The translations under genes were made by a program, and so were the position numbers. A stretch of 10,585 bases of DNA from Hydrogenothermus sp. (lineage in GTDB: Bacteria; Aquificota; Aquificia; Aquificales; Hydrogenothermaceae): positions 1 through 10,585 of the forward strand of contig QNYP01000140.1 in assembly GCA_003978675.1 (NCBI GenBank), read 5' to 3'. Under the pieces are notes generated by a model. It saw only the letters and a program-made list of their open reading frames with translations, made no database searches and had not been told where the DNA came from. Positions 1 to 7,900 of this stretch are shown here, piece by piece; position 1 is the stretch's first letter, and every line of letters starts with the position of its first letter.

Positions 1-149
1 CCTTGGAAACTTCCATTTCCTCCAATTACAAAAAGAGCCTGAATATTTAAGTTTTTTAAATTTTCGTATGCTATTTTTCTGTATTTGTAATCTTTGAATC
101 TAGGTTCTCTAGAAGTTAATAAGAAAGTTCCCCCTTTGTTTAGAAATCC
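1..149 (-). repeat. Inverted-repeat arm 1: inverted copy of an internal piece of pfkA
   Basis: Read on the minus strand, these 149 bases are identical, base for base, to 636-784 inside pfkA (position w pairs with 785 minus w). The match stops sharply at 149/150, where the base after the arm no longer pairs with position 635. It covers pfkA codons 60 to 108 plus two bases and has no start or stop of its own, so it is not a gene. Because the arm begins at the first base of the window, it may continue beyond it. No transposase, target duplication or att-like sequence accompanies it. I infer a fold-back chimera or contig-end misassembly, with a genuine inverted partial duplication as the alternative. 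Confidence 0.95.
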
Positions 150-170
150 GAAATGAATGGAGGTTAGGAG

Positions 171-458
171 ATGAAGAAAATATTAGCTATTGCTGGACTT
201 TCTTTAGCAACTATTTTTAACAGCTTTGCTATTACAAAATCTGAAGCTACGAAAATAATAAAAGACTATATTGGTGGAAGTAATCACGTATCTAAAATTA
301 TTGTTTGCGAATACGGAGACTACTATGTTGGAGAGGCTTATTTAGAAGGCTATGAAGACATCGGTAATGTTGTAAGAAAAGTCCATGTTTCTAAGAAAGA
401 TGGAACTATATTACCAGTAATGGCTATGCATAGAGATTTTTGCTATATGCAAAAGTAA
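171..458 (+). CDS. Small secreted protein, possibly PepSY-like
   Basis: This 95-residue protein has no confident family. Residues 1-20 form a clear Sec signal peptide (two Lys, a hydrophobic core, then NSFA before the likely cleavage site), so the mature protein of about 75 residues should be periplasmic. The mature part starts with an amphipathic helix (TKSEATKIIKDYIGG), followed by alternating strands and an ending of the VHVSKKDGTILPV type. That helix-plus-sheet order and the closing 'KKDGTI' turn resemble a single PepSY domain, but this is inference. It has two cysteines, C46 and C91, which could pair. The ATG is well supported by GGAGG at 159-163 with seven bases of spacing. Its stop codon directly abuts the pfkA ATG, which suggests co-transcription and coupled translation. 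The sequence upstream of 150 belongs to the inverted repeat, so its native promoter is not visible. Confidence 0.75.
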   Translation: MKKILAIAGLSLATIFNSFAITKSEATKIIKDYIGGSNHVSKIIVCEYGDYYVGEAYLEGYEDIGNVVRKVHVSKKDGTILPVMAMHRDFCYMQK

Positions 459-1434
459 ATGAAAAAAAAGTTAGCTGTTTTAACATCTGGGGGAGATGCC
501 CCCGGATTAAATGCTGTTATTAGAGCAGTAGTCAGAACGGCAAATTTTTATAATCTAGAAGTAATAGGATTTAAAAGAGGCTATAAAGGTTTAATAGATA
601 ACGATTATACGATTTTATCATCAAATGATGTTTCAGGATTTCTAAACAAAGGGGGAACTTTCTTATTAACTTCTAGAGAACCTAGATTCAAAGATTACAA
701 ATACAGAAAAATAGCATACGAAAATTTAAAAAACTTAAATATTCAGGCTCTTTTTGTAATTGGAGGAAATGGAAGTTTCCAAGGATACATTTTCCAAAGA
801 GTTTGATATTCCAGTAATAGGTATTCCAAAAACTATAGATAATGACACTTATGGAACAGACTATACAATAGGATTTGATACTGCTATAAACACTGCAGTT
901 GATGCCATAGAAAAAATAAAAGATACTACTATGTCTCACGAAAGAATTTTTGTTGTTGAAGTCATGGGAAGGGAAAGTGGTTTTATAGCTCTTGAAACAG
1001 GTATTGCCACAGGTGCAGACTGTATACTAATTCCAGAATATCCTCATCCTTTACATAAAGTCATAGATACAATTGTTAATGCAAAAAAAAGAGGTAAAAA
1101 CTTTTTCCTTATAGTTCTTGCAGAAGGAGTAGCAAAGGCACAAGAATTTTCAAAGATTTTACAAAAAAAACTTAATGAAATTGGAGATTTTGGAGAAGTT
1201 AGATATTCTGTTTTAGGATATATACAAAGAGGAGGAACTCCAACTGCTTATGATAGATTAATGGCTTCAAGATTTGGAGTATTTGCTGTTAGAGAATTTT
1301 TAAACGGAAATAAAAACTTTATGGTAGCTTTTGAAAAAGGGAATATATTATCTAAACCTTTGGAAATTTCTTTTGGAAAGATAAAAAAGCCAGAAATAAG
1401 AGAATTTGAGATAGCAAATATTTTAAATTACTAA
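459..1434 (+). pseudogene. pfkA: 6-phosphofructokinase, frameshifted in this sequence
   Basis: PfkA phosphorylates fructose 6-phosphate to fructose 1,6-bisphosphate in the cytosol (glycolysis). The first frame (459-806) gives the N-terminal nucleotide-binding half: GGDAPG at residues 11-16, GGTFL at 65-69 and GGNGSFQG at 102-109. It then runs into a stop. The rest continues one frame over to 1434 with the catalytic PKTIDND, GTDYTIGFDTA, the sugar-phosphate-binding VEVMGR, ILIPE and LGYIQRGGTPTAYDR. Together they make about 325 residues, the normal family length. The break falls just after SFQG, between 784 and 793. Homologues have Ala plus several residues there before the strand ending in PVIGIP, so a net loss of two or five bases fits better than one extra base. 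The GGNGS/PKTIDND pair suggests a G104/K124-type enzyme. A TTG at 760 in the second frame is not a credible start. A sequencing or assembly error is quite possible, given the inverted repeat ending at 784. Confidence 0.9.
636..784 (+). repeat. Inverted-repeat arm 2, inside pfkA
   Basis: This is the partner of the arm at 1-149, with 149 of 149 bases matching in reverse complement and 486 bases between the arms. It is the native pfkA context, since reading frame and protein similarity run into it smoothly from the left. Its right end sits at the point where the pfkA reading frame is lost, so the duplication and the lesion may share a cause. Confidence 0.95.
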
Positions 1435-1438
1435 TGAT

Positions 1439-1741
1439 ATGGAAATTACAGAAGTAAATATATATCCTTTTGATACAAGTGGAACAGGAGGCAGAGTCAG
1501 AGCAGTTGCCGATATAGTTATAGATGAAGTATTACTAATAAAAGGTATAAAAATTGTTGAAAACAAGCATGGTGGTCTCTTTATAGTATTTCCTCAGAAA
1601 AAAACATCAACAGGAAATATAATAGATATAGTTCAACCTTTGACAAAAGAACTTAATGATAAAATACGAAGAGCAGTAATAGATAAATACAAGGAAGTTT
1701 TCGGAATTGCTTTAAAGGAGGACTTTATTGGAGAAGGTTAA
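1439..1741 (+). CDS. spoVG: SpoVG family regulator
   Basis: SpoVG proteins are small RNA/DNA-binding regulators, first named in sporulating Bacillus but widespread in non-sporulating bacteria. This 100-residue protein has the family's core: an N-terminal strand (EITEVNIYPF), the Gly-Arg-Val-Arg-Ala-Val-Ala segment at 18-24, LLIKGIKIVE, then GGLFIVFPQKK at 45-55. The C-terminal helix (LNDKIRRAVIDKYKEVF, from about residue 72) ends in a short tail. Length matches the family, which is usually 85-100 residues. It begins four bases after the pfkA stop without an obvious Shine-Dalgarno sequence, so translation probably depends on coupling to pfkA. A pfkA frameshift would then also lower SpoVG. Its last 14 bases overlap the resB start. 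Confidence 0.93.
   Translation: MEITEVNIYPFDTSGTGGRVRAVADIVIDEVLLIKGIKIVENKHGGLFIVFPQKKTSTGNIIDIVQPLTKELNDKIRRAVIDKYKEVFGIALKEDFIGEG
1714..1721 (+). promoter_or_regulatory. Ribosome binding site for resB, inside spoVG
   Basis: AAAGGAGG lies six bases before the TTG at 1728. It lies within spoVG coding sequence and decides the TTG start: the first in-frame ATG, eight codons further on, has no comparable site. Confidence 0.8.
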
Positions 1742-3278
1742 AAAGATATTTATGGCATTAACAGGTGTTAAAGCTGGAGTTATTTATTTAATAATTCTTG
1801 CAATATTAACTGTTCTTGGTTCTACATATATAAAACAAGGTGCAACTTATATTGAATATGTAAAAAGTTTTGGAGATTTTTGGGCAAAAATCATATGGCT
1901 AACCTGGGTAAATAATGTTTTTCATTCATGGTATTATCAGCTTTTAATTTTTATGGTTGCTGTTGCTGTAATAGTTGCTACTATAGACAGATTTCCCAAA
2001 ATATACATGCAAGCTTATGGCAGAATTCATAAAAAACTAACAGAAAAAGACTTAAAATCAAAAAATAAACTAGAATTTGAAGTTAATCTTCCTTTTAAAC
2101 AAGCCTTTGAAAAAACTATCCAACTTTTACACAGTTTAGGATTTAAGAAAGTAGAGAAAGTAGAAGAAACAGATAAAGAAATTTACTTATTTGCTGAAAA
2201 AGGAAGATTTTCAAGATGGGGCATGTTTATAACTCATGTAGGGATAATTGTATTTCTAGTTGGTGCATTTATGGGGGCAGTTTTTGGTATCCGTGGACAA
2301 ATAGAAATTCCAGAAGGAGAAAGTAGAAATTTCTTCTTTAAATTTAGAGAAGGTTCCCTTCAAGCAGGTAATGAAATACATATGCTACCTTTTGAAATAA
2401 AAGTAAACAAATTTTGGTTAGATTTTTACGATAGCGAAAAATTTAAAGGAGCAATTAAATCTTTTAACAGTGAAATAGAAATCTGGCAACAAGGACAACT
2501 TAAACAAAAATCTATAGTTCAAGTAAATAATCCAACAGATTACGGAGGATACAGAATATTTCAGGCAACTTATGGAAAAACAGGAGATATAAAAAGAGCT
2601 AAACTTATAGTTGTTGATTATAGAAAAATGTTACAACTTATGAAAGAAATTAATGAAATCCAACAAAAACTAGCAACTGCAAAAACAGAGGAAGAAAAGA
2701 AAAAGTATGAAAAAATTCTAAAAGACTATGAGGCTAAATCTGTTGTTTTATTCTCTTCTGCACCTAGAATTGAATATAAATTTGGAGATAAGTTTATAAA
2801 ATTTAATGACCAGAATCTAACTGTGATAAATCAGACATTGAATTACAAAAATCCAATGCTTATAAATCAAGATATTTACGACCCAGTAATAGTTGTTAGA
2901 GTTAAGTATAATAACCAAGAATTTAACCTTCCAATTCTTGCTGATCCAAATGTTGCAATACCTGCATTTAATCAATTTGGATGGAAATATGGATATCCTT
3001 ACTTAATAATGATAGAGGAGTTTGAACCTAGATACTTTTCAGGATTACAAATAACTAAAATGCCTGGAGTAAATCTTATATGGATAGGAACTGTTATTGT
3101 TGTATTTGGTATTATGGTTGCATTTTACACAGTTCATAGAAGAGTATGGGTAAAAGTAGAGAAAATAAATGAAAACAAAAGTAAAGTTTACATAGTTGTA
3201 TTTGCACAAAAATTCCTAGAAAGCACAAAAGAAAGAATAAAAGAAAAAGCAGAGGAAATTTTTAATATAACTTCTTGA
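1728..3278 (+). CDS. resB: ResB/Ccs1-type cytochrome c biogenesis protein
   Basis: ResB (Ccs1) works with CcsA/ResC in system II cytochrome c maturation, presenting reduced apocytochrome and haem at the periplasmic face of the inner membrane. The 516 residues show four membrane segments at about 15-33, 70-87, 166-187 and 449-468, with the large soluble domain between the third and fourth expected outside the cytosol. Family landmarks are STYIKQG (32-38), FHSWYY (65-70), THVGIIVFLVGAFMGAVFG (169-187), NPTDYGGYRIFQATYGK (268-284) and PGVNLIWIG near 446. His66, His170 and His470 lie at membrane boundaries and are candidates for haem handling. A Lys/Glu-rich, probably coiled stretch occupies about 300-335. 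The start is TTG, chosen for its strong ribosome site. The length is typical. No ccsA follows, since purH is next, so its partner must be encoded elsewhere. Confidence 0.9.
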   Translation: MEKVKKIFMALTGVKAGVIYLIILAILTVLGSTYIKQGATYIEYVKSFGDFWAKIIWLTWVNNVFHSWYYQLLIFMVAVAVIVATIDRFPKIYMQAYGRIHKKLTEKDLKSKNKLEFEVNLPFKQAFEKTIQLLHSLGFKKVEKVEETDKEIYLFAEKGRFSRWGMFITHVGIIVFLVGAFMGAVFGIRGQIEIPEGESRNFFFKFREGSLQAGNEIHMLPFEIKVNKFWLDFYDSEKFKGAIKSFNSEIEIWQQGQLKQKSIVQVNNPTDYGGYRIFQATYGKTGDIKRAKLIVVDYRKMLQLMKEINEIQQKLATAKTEEEKKKYEKILKDYEAKSVVLFSSAPRIEYKFGDKFIKFNDQNLTVINQTLNYKNPMLINQDIYDPVIVVRVKYNNQEFNLPILADPNVAIPAFNQFGWKYGYPYLIMIEEFEPRYFSGLQITKMPGVNLIWIGTVIVVFGIMVAFYTVHRRVWVKVEKINENKSKVYIVVFAQKFLESTKERIKEKAEEIFNITS

Positions 3279-3304
3279 CATTTTCTAAACACAAAGGATA
3301 GCAT
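3275..3304 (+). promoter_or_regulatory. Possible sigma-70 promoter for purH
   Basis: A perfect TTGACA at 3275-3280 overlaps the resB stop codon. TAGCAT at 3299-3304 follows with 18-base spacing and matches the -10 consensus at four of six positions. It sits about 35 bases before the purH ATG in the only sizeable gap of the plus-strand block. In AT-rich DNA chance matches are common, so this is a suggestion. purH could also be read through from resB. Confidence 0.4.
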
Positions 3305-3338
3305 AATTCAATCTAAAATAATTTAATAAGGAGAAAAA

Positions 3339-4886
3339 ATGCCTAAAAGAGCCTTAATTTCTGTTTCTAACAAAGAAAAAGTAGTTGAATTTGCAAAAAA
3401 ACTAGTAGAATTAGGATATGAAATTATTTCATCTTCAGGAACTGCCAAAAAATTAAAAGAAAACGGAATACCAGTAATAGAAGTATCTCAAATTACAGGT
3501 TTTCCTGAAATTATGGGAGGAAGGGTAAAAACATTACACCCTAAAATACACGGAGCATTACTTGCCGTTAGAGACAACCCAGAATATATGAAACAGCTTG
3601 AGGAACATGAAATAATTCCGATAGACATAGTTGCAATAAATCTTTATCCATTTGAGGAAACTGTAAAAAGAGGTGCTAATATAGATGAAATTATAGAAAA
3701 TATAGATATTGGTGGCCCTGCAATGGTTAGGGCTTCTGCTAAAAACCATAAATTTACAACGATTATTGTTGACCCAAATGATTATGATTTAGTTTTAGAA
3801 GAAATAGAAAAAAATGGAGAAACTTCTTTAGAAACAAGAAGAAAACTTGCAGTGAAAGCGTTTAGGCATACTGCTGTTTACGATAGTATTATTTCTAATG
3901 TTTTAAATGAAAAACTAGGAATTAATGAAAAATTTCCTGAAGAATTCTCAATTCCACTAAGAAAAAAACAAAGTTTAAGATATGGAGAAAACCCACATCA
4001 AGAAGCTTCCCTTTATATATCTCCAGTTGAATATGACGGCTTTTCTATAGCAAACAGTGAAGTTTTACATGGTAAAGAAATGTCTTTTAATAACTTTTTA
4101 GATGTAGAGTCTGCTGTTAATTTAGTTAAAGAATTTGAAGAACCTGCATGTGTAATTGTTAAACATAATAATCCTTGCGGTGTTGCTGTTGCTAAAACTC
4201 AAGTTGAGGCGTATGAACAAGCTCTAAAAAGAGACCCTAAATCTGCTTATGGTGGAATTGTTGCTTTTAACGAGCCTTTAAAACTAGATACTGCTCAAAA
4301 GTTAGTTGAAATATTTTTAGAAGTTGTAATAGCTCCAGATTTTGAAAAAGATGCTTTTGATTTTTTAACTTCAAAAAAGAAAAATTTAAGACTTGTAAAA
4401 ATAAATAACTTTTATGATAAACCAAAAGGATTTGATCATAGAAGGATTACAGGAGGATTACTGGTTCAAGACAGAGATTTAGAGTTGATAAAGGAATGGA
4501 AAGTAGTATCTAATAGAAAGCCAACAGATCAAGAGAAAGAAGATTTATTATTTGCACTAAAAGTTGTCAAACATACTAAATCTAATTCTGTGGTTTTAGC
4601 AAAAGATAAAGCTACAGTTGGTATAGGCCCCGGTCAAACTTCTAGAGTAGATAGTTTAGAAACAGCTATAAAAAAGGCTAAAGAGTTTAATTTACCTTTA
4701 GAAGGTAGCGTTCTAGCTTCTGAAGCATTTTTACCATTTAGAGATAGTGTAGATGAAGCAGCTAAATATGGAATAACTGCAATAATACAGCCAGGTGGTT
4801 CAATAAGAGACAATGAAGTTATACAGGCAGCTAACGAACATAATATAGCCCTTATTTTCACAGGAATGAGACACTTTAAACATTAA
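3339..4886 (+). CDS. purH: Bifunctional AICAR formyltransferase / IMP cyclohydrolase
   Basis: PurH carries out the last two steps of de novo purine synthesis in the cytosol: formylation of AICAR by 10-formyl-tetrahydrofolate, then ring closure to IMP. The protein is 515 residues, the usual length, and appears intact. The N-terminal MGS-like cyclohydrolase domain (about 1-150) shows ISVSNKEK (7-14), SSSGTAKKL (31-39), GGRVKTLHPKIHGALL (60-75) and IGGPAMVRASAKNH (124-137). The transformylase part shows LRYGENPHQ (213-221), the catalytic Lys-His pair K275-H276 in VKHNNPCG, AYGGIVAF (303-310), VKHTKSNSV (410-418), GIGPGQTSR (428-436), SEAFLPFRD (461-469) and the C-terminal FTGMRHFKH. AAGGAG at 3328-3333 supports the ATG. 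A possible promoter lies in the 60-base gap after resB. The gene faces the efflux operon and ends 43 bases before it. Confidence 0.97.
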   Translation: MPKRALISVSNKEKVVEFAKKLVELGYEIISSSGTAKKLKENGIPVIEVSQITGFPEIMGGRVKTLHPKIHGALLAVRDNPEYMKQLEEHEIIPIDIVAINLYPFEETVKRGANIDEIIENIDIGGPAMVRASAKNHKFTTIIVDPNDYDLVLEEIEKNGETSLETRRKLAVKAFRHTAVYDSIISNVLNEKLGINEKFPEEFSIPLRKKQSLRYGENPHQEASLYISPVEYDGFSIANSEVLHGKEMSFNNFLDVESAVNLVKEFEEPACVIVKHNNPCGVAVAKTQVEAYEQALKRDPKSAYGGIVAFNEPLKLDTAQKLVEIFLEVVIAPDFEKDAFDFLTSKKKNLRLVKINNFYDKPKGFDHRRITGGLLVQDRDLELIKEWKVVSNRKPTDQEKEDLLFALKVVKHTKSNSVVLAKDKATVGIGPGQTSRVDSLETAIKKAKEFNLPLEGSVLASEAFLPFRDSVDEAAKYGITAIIQPGGSIRDNEVIQAANEHNIALIFTGMRHFKH

Positions 4887-4918
4887 AAATAAAAAAACAG
4901 GGGAGGAATTCTCTCCCC
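4885..4918 (-). terminator. Rho-independent terminator of the efflux operon, possibly bidirectional
   Basis: GGGGAG at 4900-4905 and CTCCCC at 4913-4918 form a six-pair stem around a seven-base loop, with a further possible G-U pair. On the minus strand the stem is followed by a long, nearly pure T run (the A-rich 4885-4897 on plus), as expected for a terminator of the pump gene. On the plus strand only a weak T stretch follows, so termination of purH transcripts is less certain. The two gene blocks converge here. Confidence 0.8.
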
Positions 4919-4929
4919 CAAATTTCTAA

Positions 4930-7900
4930 TTAAATTTTAAACTTATATGCAAACCTATAAACAATAGGAAGTAGTATCAATGTTAAAAATGTGGATGTAA
5001 ATATCCCTCCTATTACTACTACTGCTATTGGTTTTTGTATTTCTGAACCTATATCGTTTGTAAATAATATTGGAACAAGTCCTAAAGAAGCTGCAGTAGC
5101 TGTTATTAAAATAGGTCTAAGTCTAAGTCTTGTAGCTCTAGATATTGCCTTCTCTATATAAAATCCTTCTTCTAGCATTTGTCTAATATAAGAAACTAAA
5201 ACAACTCCATTTAAAGTAGCGATACCAAATACTGCAATAAATCCTATAGCAGCGGGAACTGACAAATTAAATCCAGATATATAAAGGGCTATTATTCCTC
5301 CAATTGTTGCAAATGGAACATTTAGCATAATTATTAGTGCATCTTTTACAGAGTTGTAGTTTATAAATAATAGTAAGAATATCAACAAAATAGCTATTGG
5401 AACTACAATTGAAAGCTTTTTCATTGCTCTTTCTTGGTTTTCAAACTGACCTGCAAACTCTATAAAATATCCTTCTGGCATTTTTATTTCTTTTCTTATA
5501 TTTTCTCTAAGCTCATTTATAAACCCTCCTAAATCTCTACCTTCAATATTAAGCTGAACTAATGCATACCTTAAACCATTTTCATGTCTAATTTTGAAAA
5601 ATCCTGGAACTACTTTCACTTCTGCAACATCTTTTAACCTGAGCAGTGTCTTCTCACCTGTCTTATAGATAGGTATGTTTTTTATAACTTCTACATCATA
5701 CAGGTATTTATCAGGAATTTTTATGTAAATTGGAAAACTTATTAAACCTTTTCTAAACTCGTTTACTTCAACTCCTGCAACATATTTACCAACTAAAGAC
5801 AAAATGGTATCTACTGTAAAACCATATCTGTATAAAACTTCGTACTTAGGAATTATTTGAAGTTGTAATTTCCCTGTTTGAGACTCTGTTTCAACATCTT
5901 TTGAACCTTTTGTTTTCTTAGCAACTTCTTCAACTTTATAAGCTAATTCATTAATTTTGTTTAAATCATCTCCAAATATTTTCACTGCAACTGTAGCTTT
6001 TACTCCTGATAATAGTTCCTCTATTCTCATAGCTATTGGTTGGGTAAATATTAATCCTGCAACAGGCAAATCTTTCAACTTTTCCCTTAAAGCATTTTCA
6101 AACTCTTTTCTTGATTTAAAAGTTTGCCATTGACTATAAGGTTTTAATAAAATCCAAGTTTCTATATAGTTAACATCTTGAACTTCACCTTTTTCCGCTC
6201 TACCAACTGTAGAAAAAGCATTTACAACAACATCAAACTCTTTCGCCTTACTCTCTACATACTGGGCTATTTTTTTACTTTCTTCCAAAGATATATTTGG
6301 ATCTAGGTATATTTCTGCTAAAACTGCTCCTTCATCTAACTGAGGTGTAAACTCTGTTCCTATTTTTGTAAATAGATATAAACTTCCTCCAAACAGGATA
6401 ATCGTTAGCACAAATAAAATCACTCCTATTTTAAAAGCTGTGTTTAGCAATTTCAGATATGCTTTTTCTATAATTTCCATAAATACTGTTTTTTCATTTC
6501 CTGGTTTTAGTCCAAAGTAAGCCAAAACTGGCATAGCAATAATTGCTACAAATAAGGAAGATGCAAGAGCAAATATAATTGTTATTGCTAGAGGTTTAAA
6601 GTATTTTCCCTCAACTGACTCAAAGCTAAATATTGGTAAGAACACTACCATTATTATTAAAATTGCAAAAATAACAGGCTTTGTTATTTCTTGGACAGAT
6701 AGTTTTATTATTTCAAGCTTTGTTAGTTTGTCTTTAACATCTTCTTTACTATGGCTTAAATGTCTAAAAATATTTTCAATAACAACAACTGTAGCATCTG
6801 CAAAAAGACCTAATCCTATTGCAAGTCCTCCTAATGACATAAGATTTGCAGTAAGCCCGTAATGTTTCATTAGAATAAATGAGATTAAGAGTGTAAAAGG
6901 TATTGATAATATTACTAAAAATGCTGCCCTTATATTTCCAAGGTATAAAATCATAGCAATTGAAACTAAAATAATACCTTCAAGTAGTGCTTTTTGGATT
7001 GTAGAAAGGGCTTTTTCTGTTAGATAAGATTGGTCATATAAAACTTTTATCTCAACTCCTTCTGGAAGGACTTCCTGGTTTATTCTGTTTATCTCTTTTC
7101 TTAGTTTTTCTACAAGTTCTTGAGTATTTTCCCCAATCCTTTTTAAAACAATATTTCCCTGAACTTCCTGTCCGTTAAGTGTAAAAGCTCCTCTTCTTTG
7201 TGGAACTTCTCCTTCTACTACATTCGCAACATCTTTAACTCTTATTATCTGTCCATCATTAAATTTAACAGGAATATTTTCTATCTGCTTTATACTGGTA
7301 ATACTTGCAACAGTTCTTATTACAAGATCGCCTTCATCTGTTTTTGTATATCCTCCTCCTGAAAGTCCTCCATTTTTATCTATTGCTTCAAAAATATCAT
7401 CTAAAGAAAGGTTATATACAAGTAGTTTTTCAATATCAGGTTTTATTAAAAACGCCTTTTCAGGTCCCCATTGGACAATATCTTCAACACCACTTATTGC
7501 TTTTAAAATAGGTCTAACTATCCATTCTTGAATTGCTTTTAAATCTGTTAACGAATATTTGCCTGTTGTATCAACCAACGCATAAAGTAAAACATTACCA
7601 AGTCCAGATGTATTAGGACCCATTATCGGGGTTATACCTTGCGGTAATTGACTTTGTGCTTCTGGTAATTTTTCCATAACAAGTCTTCTATCAAAATAAA
7701 TATCTGTTCCATCTTTGAAAAATATCGAAACATATGAAAGTCCCGGAATACTTTCACTCCTTACTTTTTCAACATCTTTTATCCCTGCCATTACAGTTTC
7801 TACTTTTTTTGTAATAAGAGCTTCCACTTCTTCTGCAGAATATCCTGGTGCTTCTGTATAGATATTTACCTGTAGCGGTGTTGGGTCTGGAAATGTATCA

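Noticed and set aside
1..784. Invertible (phase-variation) element
   Set aside because: No recombinase gene or recognisable recombination site is present, and the arms are a fragment of a housekeeping gene. A chimera or partial duplication is simpler.
783..800. Programmed +1 frameshift in pfkA
   Set aside because: There is no slippery codon, in-frame stop at the shift point, or stimulatory signal. The family also needs extra residues here, so a small deletion or sequence error explains it better.
688..939. Minus-strand open frame across pfkA
   Set aside because: It lies antisense to conserved pfkA sequence, has a low-complexity Phe/Tyr/Cys-rich translation and no ribosome site.
760..1434. 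A separate gene starting at TTG 760
   Set aside because: The residues before SKEFD are only pfkA codons read in the wrong frame. The product would lack the N-terminal nucleotide-binding half, and no ribosome site is specific to it.
3558..3749. Minus-strand open frame inside purH
   Set aside because: It is a shadow of a highly conserved PurH domain, with no ribosome site and an implausible composition.
4634..4861. Minus-strand open frame at the purH 3' end
   Set aside because: It is antisense to conserved PurH motifs such as GIGPGQTSR and SEAFLPFRD, so it is a shadow frame.
7305..7511. Plus-strand open frame inside the RND pump gene
   Set aside because: Its Leu/Gln-rich translation is the complement of conserved pump sequence and it lacks a ribosome site.
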